Of a stretch of 61,148 nucleotides of DNA, positions 8,005 through 15,963 are shown one piece after another. A program made the translations under genes and the position numbers. Below the pieces are notes generated by a model that did no database searches, had not been told where the DNA came from, and saw nothing but the letters and a program-made list of their open reading frames with translations. Source of the stretch: Sedimenticola thiotaurini (GTDB lineage: Bacteria > Pseudomonadota > Gammaproteobacteria > Chromatiales > Chromatiaceae); the NCBI GenBank assembly GCA_011051715.1, contig DRKP01000112.1:1-61148 (forward strand), read 5' to 3'. Positions within the stretch are counted from its first letter, which is position 1. Every line of letters begins with the position of its first letter.

Positions 8005-8541
8005 TCATTTCCAGCGTTCCGGCTCCAGCTGGATGCTGCCGCGGTCACTGCCGATCCAGACCACCCCATCCTGGATGGTGCACTGCAACTGCATGCTGCG
8101 GGAGGCCAGGGAGGCAAGCTGGCCGACTGCCTGCTCCGGCAGGTGCGTCACCTGCAGGTTGTCGAATCGGTCCAGGTCGTTGCGCACCTGGTCGAACCAG
8201 ATGCGGGCGCTGCGATCGGCGTAGCTGTAGATCTTCACCCGGCGGGCCCGGCCGCAGGCCTTGCGGATGCGCTTCGGGTCCGGCTGGCCCAGGTCGATCC
8301 ACAGCTCGATCTCACCGTTCAGGGAGCGGCGCCACAGCTCCGGCTCGTCGTCCGTGCTGAGGCCGCGGGTGAAGACGAGATCGTCGTCCGCGTCGAGGGC
8401 GAAGGCGAGGATGCGGGCCATCATCCGGCGGTCGGTCTCCGACGGATGGCGGGCTATGGTCAGGGTATGGTCCCGGTAGTACGACCGGTCCATGTCGGCG
8501 ATCTGCAGATCGGCCTTGAAGACGGTGGCTTTCAATGCCAT
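8005..8541 (-). CDS. yaeQ: YaeQ family protein
   Basis: A 178-residue full-length YaeQ, recognised from the start MALKATVFKADLQIAD and the segments HPSETDRRMMARIL and GQPDPKRIRKACGRA. The fold is related to PD-(D/E)XK nucleases. The cellular role is uncertain; an early link to haemolysin expression was not upheld. It precedes the DUF481 gene by about 185 bp on the same strand. The first ATG is used. Confidence 0.93.
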   Translation of the reverse strand: MALKATVFKADLQIADMDRSYYRDHTLTIARHPSETDRRMMARILAFALDADDDLVFTRGLSTDDEPELWRRSLNGEIELWIDLGQPDPKRIRKACGRARRVKIYSYADRSARIWFDQVRNDLDRFDNLQVTHLPEQAVGQLASLASRSMQLQCTIQDGVVWIGSDRGSIQLEPERWK

Positions 8542-8754
8542 GGGATGGGCCCTCGCTGCTGGAACCGGGATTCTATACGGATCCCGCCAGCGCCGGGAGG
8601 CGAGGGGCGTAACGATTGGTTACCGGATGCCATGAAACGATCCATGGACAGGTAATGAAGCGTTACCGCGGAGATGCGGGACAGATCCGGAGAAGTCCTG
8701 GATGGAATAAGCAATTAATTGTTATTCAAAGGGATACGTCCAAAAAGGAAAAAC

Positions 8755-8770
8755 TGGCACGGCATCTGCA
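8755..8770 (+). promoter_or_regulatory. Candidate sigma-54 (RpoN) promoter
   Basis: TGGCAC, five bases, then CTGCA gives the -24 GG and -12 GC at the required 12-bp spacing; one base differs from the TGGCAC-N5-TTGCA consensus. An AT-rich block (8711-8729) upstream could bend or bind IHF. The predicted start lies about 90 bp before the small exported-protein gene. No other feature was found in the 8542-8867 gap. Confidence 0.45.
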
Positions 8771-8867
8771 ACAGGTTGGACAGGCAGACGGACCACGACC
8801 CCGGGGAGATCCCGGAACCTGGACCCCGATGTTTTTCACCTTCGACCGACCAAACTGGAGCAAGACC

Positions 8868-9152
8868 ATGACCAAGACCACTACTCTGACCGCCACCCTG
8901 ATCTCCACCCTGCTGTTCTCCGGCCTGGCCGCCGCCGTCACACCGGATCAGGAAGGCGATATCCTGTACGGCAACGGCGCCGTGCCCAGCAGCCCCGCTG
9001 CGCCCTTCGTCCAGACCTACCAGGGCCCGAACGGGACCGAGAACGACCTGCTGTCCCACCTGGAGGATCTGCACTCCGGCACGCCGTCCGCCGCCGGCTC
9101 CGTCGCCGGTGAACAGGACAATGTCGACGACCTGATCGACAGCCTCTCCTGA
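8868..9152 (+). CDS. Small exported acidic protein, 94 residues
   Basis: The N-terminus carries a clear signal peptide (MTKTTTLTATLISTLLFSGL, cleavage near AAA). The mature part is about 70 residues, acidic and glycine/serine-rich, ending DNVDDLIDSLS. I recognise no family. The ATG has GGAG 7 bases upstream. It lies downstream of a sigma-54-like promoter and about 190 bp before the Met-rich peptide gene, so a link to the redox cluster is possible but unproven. Confidence 0.65.
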   Translation: MTKTTTLTATLISTLLFSGLAAAVTPDQEGDILYGNGAVPSSPAAPFVQTYQGPNGTENDLLSHLEDLHSGTPSAAGSVAGEQDNVDDLIDSLS

Positions 9153-9343
9153 CCGGCGTCCACGACGCCACTGCCGACCGCCGGGTGCTACCGATCCCGG
9201 CGGCCGGCTTGCCTGTGTCCAGTGCCCCGAAGGCGGCCGGGTGGAGTTACACTCTTGTGAACAATTCGTGATTCGTTCCTGAATCCGGTGTCGTTGAATG
9301 ACCACTGAAGCATGTGGCTTCTACGACAATGGAGAGATGGAGC

Positions 9344-9622
9344 ATGAAACAGATCACCACCGCAACCGTTCGCATGGCCGCCTTCGCCACGATTCTCGCT
9401 GCCCTGACCGGCTTCGCCGGCACCGTCGCGGCCGATGGCATGATGAAGAAGGAGATGACGGGAGGAATGAAGTCCGGGATGGACATGGAAGCGAAGAAGA
9501 TGGGGATGGAGAACTCCGGCATGTCCGACGACACCATGATGAAGAAGAAGGATGACATGATGGAGAAGCCCATGTCCGGCGACGGCATGATGCAGGGCGA
9601 CATGAAGAAGGGCATGAACTGA
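9344..9622 (+). CDS. Methionine-rich periplasmic peptide (MXKDX/MrpX-like)
   Basis: A 92-residue protein with a signal peptide (about 30 residues, ending TVAADG). The mature peptide of about 62 residues contains 18 methionines, arranged in short MKKxxM / MMKKKDD motifs like MXKDX-repeat proteins. In Azospira a comparable Met-rich peptide, MrpX, soaks up hypochlorite and is regenerated by periplasmic MsrP. Here msrP and msrQ lie in the same cluster, supporting that role. Met-rich peptides can also bind copper or silver. The start is the ATG after GGAG; an ATG 30 bp upstream would disrupt the signal peptide. Confidence 0.85.
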   Translation: MKQITTATVRMAAFATILAALTGFAGTVAADGMMKKEMTGGMKSGMDMEAKKMGMENSGMSDDTMMKKKDDMMEKPMSGDGMMQGDMKKGMN

Positions 9623-9692
9623 CGACCACCCCGTCCGGGTCGCCGGCAGCGGTGGCCCGGTGCCGGGGGCTGGGTGCGGACGCAGGAGAGTG

Positions 9693-10397
9693 ATGAATCG
9701 CAGGATACTGATCGTCGAGGACGACCCGGACATCGCCCGGCTGGTGCAGATGCACCTGCGGGACATGGAGTGTCGTGCCGACATCGCTGGCGATGGCGAT
9801 CAGGCGTTGCAGCGGTTCCGTCGCGGTGGCTACGACCTGGTGGTGCTCGACCTGATGCTGCCGGGGTGCGACGGCCTGTCGGTGTGTCGTCAACTGCGGG
9901 CCATGTCCGGTTACGTGCCGATCCTGATGCTCACTGCCAAGTCGTCCGAGCTTGACCGGGTGCTGGGGCTGGAGATGGGCGCCGACGACTACCTGACCAA
10001 ACCCTTCAGCATCCCCGAGCTGATGGCGCGCATCAAGGCCCTGTTCCGCCGGGTCGAGGCGCTGGCGGCGGCGACGGAGGAGGATGACGGTTCCGGCCCC
10101 ATCGTCCACGGTGAACTGGAGATCGATCCGGCCCGTCACCGGGTGAGTGTCGCCGGCAGGGTGGTGGAGCTGACCGCCCGGGAGTTCCGGCTGCTGCACC
10201 ATTTCGCCCGTCACCCCGGCCGCGTCTACAGCAGGGCCCAGCTGCTGGACCAGGTGTGGGGATACGATCACCAGGGCTACGAGCATACCGTCAACACCCA
10301 CATCAACCGCCTGCGCAGCAAGATCGAGCGGGATCCGGCGAACCCCGATTTCATCCTCACGGTGTGGGGTGTCGGCTACAAGTTCACCGAGGACTGA
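9693..10397 (+). CDS. OmpR/PhoB-family response regulator
   Basis: A 234-residue protein with receiver domain (acidic pocket E9/D10, phospho-acceptor D53 in LVVLDLMLPG, conserved lysine in LTKPF). A C-terminal winged-helix DNA-binding domain ends in the usual VWGVGYKF. It starts at the ATG behind CAGGAGAG and is followed 3 bp later by its kinase. Placement between the Met-rich peptide gene and msrPQ suggests it controls them, as YedW/HprR controls msrPQ in E. coli, though this neighbour-based link is inference. Confidence 0.93.
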   Translation: MNRRILIVEDDPDIARLVQMHLRDMECRADIAGDGDQALQRFRRGGYDLVVLDLMLPGCDGLSVCRQLRAMSGYVPILMLTAKSSELDRVLGLEMGADDYLTKPFSIPELMARIKALFRRVEALAAATEEDDGSGPIVHGELEIDPARHRVSVAGRVVELTAREFRLLHHFARHPGRVYSRAQLLDQVWGYDHQGYEHTVNTHINRLRSKIERDPANPDFILTVWGVGYKFTED

Positions 10398-10400
10398 ACG

Positions 10401-11885
10401 GTGTTCCGCACCCTCTATGCCCGCCTCGCCCTGGTGCTGCTGCTGCTGTTCCTGGCAGTGGGTCTGCTCTATGCCCTGATCAGTACCTCCGCCACCCGCC
10501 AGTACCTGGTGCGGCTGGACCAGCAGCTCAACCGCGACCTGGCGCGCAACCTGGTCTCCGACCGCAACCTGGTGGCCGAGGGCCGGATCGACGAGGCGGC
10601 GCTGAAGGAGACCTTCCGCCAGTACATGGTGATCAACCCCAGTATCGAGATCTACCTGCTGGATCGGGGCGGTCGCATCCTCTCCTATTCTGCCGACCCG
10701 GGAAAGGTGAAGCGCCGCTTCGTTTCCCTCGCGCCCATCCGCGCCTTCCTCGAGGAGAGTGGCGACTATCCGCTGCTGGGGGACGACCCGCGCAGCCACG
10801 ACCGGCAGAAGGCGTTCTCGGTCACCCCGGTGCCATCGGCGGAGGATCCCGAGGGGTACCTCTACGTGGTGCTGCGCGGGCAGGAATTCGAGGCGGTGGA
10901 ACGGCTGGTGCGGGAGAGCCACCTGCTGCGGCTCAGTGGTTGGTCGGTGGCCGCCAGCCTCGGCTTCGGGCTGCTGGCCGGGCTGGTGCTGTTCCGGCTG
11001 CTGACCCGGCGCCTGCATCACCTCTCCCGGCTGATGGAGGCGTTCCAGCAGAGCGGATTCCGGCAACACCTCCGCTATGCCGGTGAACCGCTGCCGGATG
11101 GTGACGAGATCGACCGTCTCGGCTCCGCCTTCGACCGCATGGCCGGGCGCATCCGCCAGCAGATCGAGCAGTTGCGGCAGCAGGATCAGCTGCGCCGACG
11201 CCTGGTGGCCGGTGTCTCCCACGACCTGCGCACGCCACTGGCATCGCTGCAGGGTTACCTGGAGACCCTGGCCCTGAAGGAGGAGGATCTGGACGCCGAA
11301 GAGCGGCGTGAGTACCTGGCCATCGCCCTGCGCCAGGGGCGTCGCCTGTCGCGGCAGCTGGACGAACTGTTCCAGCTGGCCAGCCTGGATGCCCGCGAGA
11401 CCCGCCCCGAGTGTGAGCCGTTTCCACTGGCGGAGCTGGTGCAGGACGTGGTACAGAAGTATCAGCTGCGGGCCCGGGAGCAGTCGGTGGAGCTGCATCT
11501 GGCGCCGCCACCGGAGCTGCCGTTCGTGCTGGCCGACATCAGCCTCACCGAGCGGGTGCTGGAGAACCTGCTGGAGAATGCCCTGGCCCACACCCCGGAG
11601 GGCGGCACCATCGACCTGGCGCTGGAACGGGATGGTTCCTGGATCCGGGTCGGGGTGCGCGACAGCGGCTGTGGTGTCCCCGAGGCCGATCTGGCCCGCA
11701 TCTTCGACGCCTTCTATCAGGGGGAGGGGAGCGGCCGGGACCGCCGGCACGCCGGACTCGGGTTGAGCATCGCCCGGCGCATCATCGAACTGCAGGGCGG
11801 CCGTATCGAGGCGGTCAGTCCGCCCGGATCCGGTCTCGACGTCCGCTTCACCCTGCCGCTGGCAGCGGACGTGATCGAAAAGTGA
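10401..11885 (+). CDS. Sensor histidine kinase of the MsrPQ-linked two-component system
   Basis: A 494-residue inner-membrane kinase with TM1 (about 8-28), a periplasmic sensor of about 150 residues, TM2 (about 181-201), HAMP, and dimerisation box VAGVSHDLRTPL with phospho-His H274. The ATPase domain has the N-box ENLLENALAHTPEGG and GLGLSIARRI. The periplasmic part contains few methionines. The GTG start lies 3 bases after the regulator stop, so the pair is translationally coupled. Its signal is unknown; reactive chlorine or methionine oxidation is inferred from context. Confidence 0.92.
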   Translation: MFRTLYARLALVLLLLFLAVGLLYALISTSATRQYLVRLDQQLNRDLARNLVSDRNLVAEGRIDEAALKETFRQYMVINPSIEIYLLDRGGRILSYSADPGKVKRRFVSLAPIRAFLEESGDYPLLGDDPRSHDRQKAFSVTPVPSAEDPEGYLYVVLRGQEFEAVERLVRESHLLRLSGWSVAASLGFGLLAGLVLFRLLTRRLHHLSRLMEAFQQSGFRQHLRYAGEPLPDGDEIDRLGSAFDRMAGRIRQQIEQLRQQDQLRRRLVAGVSHDLRTPLASLQGYLETLALKEEDLDAEERREYLAIALRQGRRLSRQLDELFQLASLDARETRPECEPFPLAELVQDVVQKYQLRAREQSVELHLAPPPELPFVLADISLTERVLENLLENALAHTPEGGTIDLALERDGSWIRVGVRDSGCGVPEADLARIFDAFYQGEGSGRDRRHAGLGLSIARRIIELQGGRIEAVSPPGSGLDVRFTLPLAADVIEK

Positions 11886-11961
11886 CAATCCGGTGAACCG
11901 GTGGTGATCCGCCAGGGTCATACTGCAGGCCAACCAGAGAGGAAAGACCAGGAAACCCGAC

Positions 11962-12945
11962 ATGCTGATCAAGAAACCCGGCGATATCAAACCCTCCGAG
12001 ATCACCGACCGTGCGCTCTACCTGGACCGTCGCCGTTTCATCCGTGGTGCCGGTCTCGCCGTCGCCGGCATCGCCGGACTCGGTCTGCTCGCCGGGTGCG
12101 AGGGATCGGATGCCCAGTCCGCCTCCTCCGTGCCGCCGACACCCGGCCCGCGGCCGATCCCGGACCGGCGGCCGGGGCCCTATTCCACCGATGAACCGGA
12201 GACCGCCTGGGAAGACGCCACCAGCTACAACAACTTCTACGAGTTCGGCACCGGCAAGGACGATCCTTCCGTGTTCGCCGGCCTGATGAAGACCGAACCC
12301 TGGTCGGTGGTGATCGACGGCGAGTGCGAACGGCCGGGAAAGTACACGCTGGAGGATCTGCTGGCGCCGCACGCGATGGAGGACCGGATCTACCGGTTGC
12401 GTTGCGTCGAGGCCTGGTCGATGGTGATCCCCTGGGTGGGTTTCTCCCTTGGTGATCTGCTGAAACGGTTCCAGCCCACCTCCGCGGCCAGGTACGTCGC
12501 CTTTGCCACCCTCAACGATCCCGAGCAGATGCCGGGGGTACGGCGCCGCATCCTGGACTGGCCCTACCGGGAGGGTCTGCGCATCGACGAGGCGATGCAT
12601 CCGCTGGCGACCCTGGCGGTGGGCATGTACGGCGAGACCCTGCCCAACCAGAATGGCGCGCCGCTGCGCCTGGTGGTGCCGTGGAAATACGGTTTCAAGA
12701 GCATCAAGTCGATCGTCCGGATCAGCTTCGTCCGGGAGCGGCCGCCCACCGCCTGGAACAGCCTGCAGCCGGACGAGTACGGCTTTTTCGCCAACGTCAA
12801 CCCGGCGGTGGACCATCCGCGCTGGAGCCAGAAGCGGGAGCGGCGCATCGGGGAGTGGGGGCGGCGCGAGACCCTGCCGTTCAACGGCTATGCCGGGGAG
12901 GTGGCGGATCTCTACCGCGGCATGGACCTGAGGAAGAACTTCTGA
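11962..12945 (+). CDS. msrP: Periplasmic protein-methionine-sulfoxide reductase, molybdopterin subunit
   Basis: Catalytic MsrP (formerly YedY), which reduces oxidised methionines in periplasmic proteins with molybdopterin. At 327 residues it is full length. A twin-arginine signal ([10 protein letters not shown] at 22-31) precedes a hydrophobic stretch. The Mo-ligand cysteine is C148 in [17 protein letters not shown]-like elements are replaced here by [14 protein letters not shown], typical of the family. AGGA lies upstream of the ATG. msrQ follows one base after the stop. Confidence 0.96.
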   Translation: MLIKKPGDIKPSEITDRALYLDRRRFIRGAGLAVAGIAGLGLLAGCEGSDAQSASSVPPTPGPRPIPDRRPGPYSTDEPETAWEDATSYNNFYEFGTGKDDPSVFAGLMKTEPWSVVIDGECERPGKYTLEDLLAPHAMEDRIYRLRCVEAWSMVIPWVGFSLGDLLKRFQPTSAARYVAFATLNDPEQMPGVRRRILDWPYREGLRIDEAMHPLATLAVGMYGETLPNQNGAPLRLVVPWKYGFKSIKSIVRISFVRERPPTAWNSLQPDEYGFFANVNPAVDHPRWSQKRERRIGEWGRRETLPFNGYAGEVADLYRGMDLRKNF

Positions 12946-12946
12946 C

Positions 12947-13570
12947 ATGACCCGCGCCCGCTTCATCGTCCGCGTGGTCAAGCCGGCGGCGTTTCTGCTG
13001 ATGCTGCTGCCGGCGGTACTGCTGCTGGCCCGGGGCATCGGCGGCGAGCTGGGTGCCAACCCGGTGGAGACCATCACCCGCAGCACCGGTGACTGGACCC
13101 TGCGGCTGCTGCTGCTCACCCTGGCGGTGACTCCCCTGCGCCGGCTCACCGGCTGGGGCGAGCTGCTGCGTCTGCGCCGCATGATCGGCCTGTTCAGCTT
13201 CTTCTATGCCTGCCTGCACCTGGCGACCTACGTGGTGCTGGACCTGGGCTTCAACCTCTCCTGGGTGGCGGAGGACGTGGTCAAGCGCCCCTACATCACG
13301 CTCGGTTTCAGTGTCTTCCTGTTGCTGTTGCCGCTGGCGCTGACCTCTACCAACCGGGCGATCCGGCGCCTCGGCCGGCGCTGGAAACGGCTGCACCGGC
13401 TGGTCTACCTGTGTGCCATCGGTGGCGTGATCCATTTCCTTTGGCTGGTGAAGGCGGATCTGCGCACGCCGCTGATCTATCTCGCCGTGCTGTTGCTGCT
13501 GTTCGCCCTGCGCATCCCCGGCCGCTGGTTCCGGCTGCCCCCCCTGTCGGCACGCCGCCCGGTCGGTTGA
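12947..13570 (+). CDS. msrQ: Haem-binding membrane subunit of the Msr system
   Basis: MsrQ (YedZ) anchors the pathway in the inner membrane and passes quinone/flavin electrons to MsrP via b-type haem. The 207-residue protein has about six hydrophobic segments and conserved haem-ligand histidines in FFYACLHLATY, WKRLHRLVYL and GVIHFLW. The ATG starts one base after msrP, so the two are certainly co-translated. Confidence 0.95.
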   Translation: MTRARFIVRVVKPAAFLLMLLPAVLLLARGIGGELGANPVETITRSTGDWTLRLLLLTLAVTPLRRLTGWGELLRLRRMIGLFSFFYACLHLATYVVLDLGFNLSWVAEDVVKRPYITLGFSVFLLLLPLALTSTNRAIRRLGRRWKRLHRLVYLCAIGGVIHFLWLVKADLRTPLIYLAVLLLLFALRIPGRWFRLPPLSARRPVG

Positions 13571-13637
13571 CGCTGCCGGCCGGGGGAAGTAGTGTTCCGG
13601 GACCAGCGCCAACAGCCCCGGCAAGGACCTCCAGAGC

Positions 13638-14018
13638 ATGTATGAAACCCTTAAAGAGATGGGTGTGACGGATATCGATCACATCGAAAAGTACACCCTG
13701 CGGCAGGAGGGTGACGAGGATATCCTGAAGATCTACTACCGTCGCAAGAAGGGGGACATCTTCTCCCGCAGCATCAAGTTCCGTCATGGCCGCTCGACCA
13801 AGGTGATCCCGGTGAACAGTGGCCGGGGGGAGTACAAGGAGGTGAGCGAGATCTCACCGACCATCCTCAAGGCAGTGGAGGAGCTGGAGCAGATCGTCCA
13901 GCACGAGGAGAGCATTCAGGATTTCAAGAAGCGCATCCTCAGTGATATCGATCACCTGGAGCGGGTGGTGCAGCGCAAGCTCGACCAGTTGCGGCAGGAT
14001 GTTAGCCGGCTGGAGTAG
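13638..14018 (+). CDS. yaeH: UPF0325 (DUF3461) family protein
   Basis: A 126-residue protein recognised as a YaeH homologue by MYETLKEMGVTDIDHIEKYTLRQE, DILKIYYRRKKGD and EYKEVSEISP. It is small, soluble and coiled-coil at the C-terminus (91-126). Function is not established in any organism. It lies about 70 bp after msrQ and may be on the same transcript, but no functional tie is known. Confidence 0.92.
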   Translation: MYETLKEMGVTDIDHIEKYTLRQEGDEDILKIYYRRKKGDIFSRSIKFRHGRSTKVIPVNSGRGEYKEVSEISPTILKAVEELEQIVQHEESIQDFKKRILSDIDHLERVVQRKLDQLRQDVSRLE

Positions 14019-14147
14019 TCCTGCCACACCGTTCTCCGAGCGGGAACCACTTCCACGAACGACGGCCGGTTTCCGGGTATGCTTTCTCCCGGGAACCGCT
14101 GTTGCAGGCGTCGTCCGTCTCTACCATCCGAAAACCGAGGATCGTCC

Positions 14148-14693
14148 ATGAAAAAACTGATTGCACTCCTTCTGTTGTGTATCGTCGCCGCCCCGGCCTG
14201 GGCCGACAAGTACGACGATACCATCGCCACCTTCAGGAAATCGCCGGCCACCCATGAGTTCTTCAGGAATGCCTATGGCTATGCCGTGTTTCCCATCATC
14301 GGAAAGGGCGGGATCGGCGTCGGCGGCGCCTACGGTGAGGGCCGGGTCTACCGGCAGGGCAAGTATGTGGGTGATGCCAGGCTGGCGAAACTGACCATTG
14401 GCTGGCAGTTGGGCGGGCAGGCCTTCAGCGAGATCATCTTCTTCCAGGACAAGCGGGCGTTCGACGAATTCACCAGCGGCAGTTTCGAGTTCGGCGCCGG
14501 TGCCTCGGCGGTGGCCATCACCCTGGGTACCGAGGCCCAGGCCAGCACCGTCGGCCAGTCGGCCAATGCCGGGGACAAGCAGGTGTCTGCCGGTTATTAC
14601 AAGGGCATGGCCGTCTTCACCCATGTCACCGGTGGCCTGATGTACGAGGCCGCCATCGGCGGCCAGACGTTCTCCTACACCCCCAGGAAGTGA
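14148..14693 (+). CDS. SYLF-domain (Ysc84-type) lipid-binding protein
   Basis: A 181-residue protein. The signal peptide MKKLIALLLLCIVAAPAWA is followed by a SYLF/DUF500 domain spanning nearly the rest: AYGYAVFPIIGKGGIGVGGAYG, VYRQGKYVGDARL, and FGAGASAVAITLG. Bacterial exported members bind lipids or act in the envelope with unclear purpose. The ATG has GAGG upstream. It ends just before a bidirectional terminator shared with the convergent coiled-coil gene. Confidence 0.9.
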   Translation: MKKLIALLLLCIVAAPAWADKYDDTIATFRKSPATHEFFRNAYGYAVFPIIGKGGIGVGGAYGEGRVYRQGKYVGDARLAKLTIGWQLGGQAFSEIIFFQDKRAFDEFTSGSFEFGAGASAVAITLGTEAQASTVGQSANAGDKQVSAGYYKGMAVFTHVTGGLMYEAAIGGQTFSYTPRK

Positions 14694-14712
14694 CGGCATC
14701 GGAAGCGCAACG

Positions 14713-14742
14713 AAAAACGCCCTCCGCTGGAGGGCGTTTTCG
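14713..14742. terminator. Bidirectional intrinsic terminator
   Basis: Stem ACGCCCTCC / GGAGGGCGT with loop GCT, flanked by AAAA on the left and TTTT on the right. It lies between the convergent SYLF and coiled-coil genes and can terminate both. Confidence 0.9.
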
Positions 14743-14759
14743 TCTCCATTCCCTTGCGC

Positions 14760-15428
14760 CTACCAGGGCATGAATGTGTTCAGCATGTCCATGGGACGTC
14801 CCATCTGACGCATGTCGTGGGTCATCACGCCGGTGTTCACGGTCATCGCCTTCATCGACTGGTTCATCTGCATCACGTTGCCGGACATGGCCTGCACCGA
14901 CTTATCCATGTTGTCCACGTTCTTGCGGATGCCGTTCACCGATGCGGTCATGGTGTCGATGCTGCGGTTGATGCGGTTGAACGAGACGTTGATCTGACCG
15001 ATGCCATGGTCCATGCTGGCGATGCTCCGGTTCATGGTCTGGATATTCTGGTCCATGTTCTGGATGTTGCCGACCAGCAGGGTCACCTGCCTGGTCATGG
15101 TATCGATGTTCCTGGCCAGGGTGTCGATATTCTTCGCCATCAATCCCATGTTGCTTTCCATCTCGGGGTCGATGGCGGTGGACATAACGTGCATGTCCTT
15201 GGTCACGTGGTAGATCAGGTAGAAGCCCGACAGGCCGAGAAGACCGAAGATGATCAGGGCCGGATAGACCATCCGTTCCCAGCGGGAGACGCTGCGGTTG
15301 AACTCCTTGAAGAACTGGGTGAGGGTGATCTCCAGCTTGACCATCGCCTTCTGTTCCGGCGACAGGTTTTTGTACTCCGGGGAGAATGTTCTGGGGTCCT
15401 TTTCAAACATGCTTGATCGTATATCCAT
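14760..15428 (-). CDS. Membrane-anchored Met-core heptad coiled-coil protein
   Basis: A 222-residue protein with no family I recognise. N-terminal cytoplasmic part (1-52, Lys/Arg-rich), one TM (about 54-74), then a C-terminal part predicted periplasmic by the positive-inside rule. From residue 101 to 206, I/V/F/M (once Thr) recurs every seven residues without a break: 16 heptads. The d position is nearly always Met (104 onwards, e.g. 111, 125, 132, 139, 160, 174-209) and the g position is usually Asn/Ser. This predicts a long parallel coiled coil. The start could also be the ATG 18 bp inside. It may interact with the convergent SYLF protein or span the periplasm. Confidence 0.75.
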   Translation of the reverse strand: MDIRSSMFEKDPRTFSPEYKNLSPEQKAMVKLEITLTQFFKEFNRSVSRWERMVYPALIIFGLLGLSGFYLIYHVTKDMHVMSTAIDPEMESNMGLMAKNIDTLARNIDTMTRQVTLLVGNIQNMDQNIQTMNRSIASMDHGIGQINVSFNRINRSIDTMTASVNGIRKNVDNMDKSVQAMSGNVMQMNQSMKAMTVNTGVMTHDMRQMGRPMDMLNTFMPW

Positions 15429-15528
15429 CCCGGGGAGCTGGCCCGTCCCCTATTAGTAGTTTCTTATAGACTATAGGCGGAGGCTAGCCCATCCGGTATC
15501 GGGGGGTATATGGCAAACCACGGTTTAG

Positions 15529-15542
15529 TTGATCCAGATCAG
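15529..15542. promoter_or_regulatory. Possible FNR/CRP-family binding site
   Basis: TTGAT-CCAG-ATCAG matches the FNR palindrome TTGAT-N4-ATCAA at nine of ten positions. It lies about 100 bp upstream of the coiled-coil gene and 420 bp upstream of the secretion ATPase. Spacing to a good -10 box is not ideal. A short open frame on the minus strand (15484-15591) crosses it, so the match may be chance. Confidence 0.3.
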
Positions 15543-15686
15543 AGACCTCCACCGCCTGATCCCGGCGGCTCGATTCCCACACTTTTTCCATGACTTTGAT
15601 TACAATAGCATAACCGGAAGAAATGTAACCGAAATTCCTTGTCGAACCCGGCTCGTACCGGATTTCGACGGTGTTTCCGGCCCCGG

Positions 15687-15715
15687 TTGACAACGGTTCT
15701 GCCGGCGGCTATTTT
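15687..15715 (+). promoter_or_regulatory. Sigma-70 promoter upstream of the type I secretion genes
   Basis: Perfect TTGACA (15687-15692), a 17-bp spacer and TATTTT (15710-15715). The transcript would have a leader of about 240 nt before the ABC transporter ATG. The rest of the 15429-15963 gap holds no gene I can support. Confidence 0.55.
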
Positions 15716-15963
15716 TCCTTCCACCTGGATACCGGGTCTTCTGCCCGGGCGTCCACCGCCCAGCCCGGACCCTGCTGTGGCACACCGAGGCTTCGCCCCA
15801 ATGGGGGAGTGCCGTCTGTCGTGTGTCCCGTCCCTCCCCACCGGGCCCGTCCGCGACAGCGCCGGATCCGACTCCCGCCCCGGGGCGAACCGCTCCATTC
15901 AGAAACGAACGAACGACGCCGCTGGTGGTCCGGATCACGGGCGCTGGCACCTGGAGCAGGGAG

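Noticed and set aside
15484-15693. Short minus-strand open frame (69 codons) in the coiled-coil/secretion spacer
   Set aside because: No ribosome site, no recognisable family, and ordinary chance length at this GC content.
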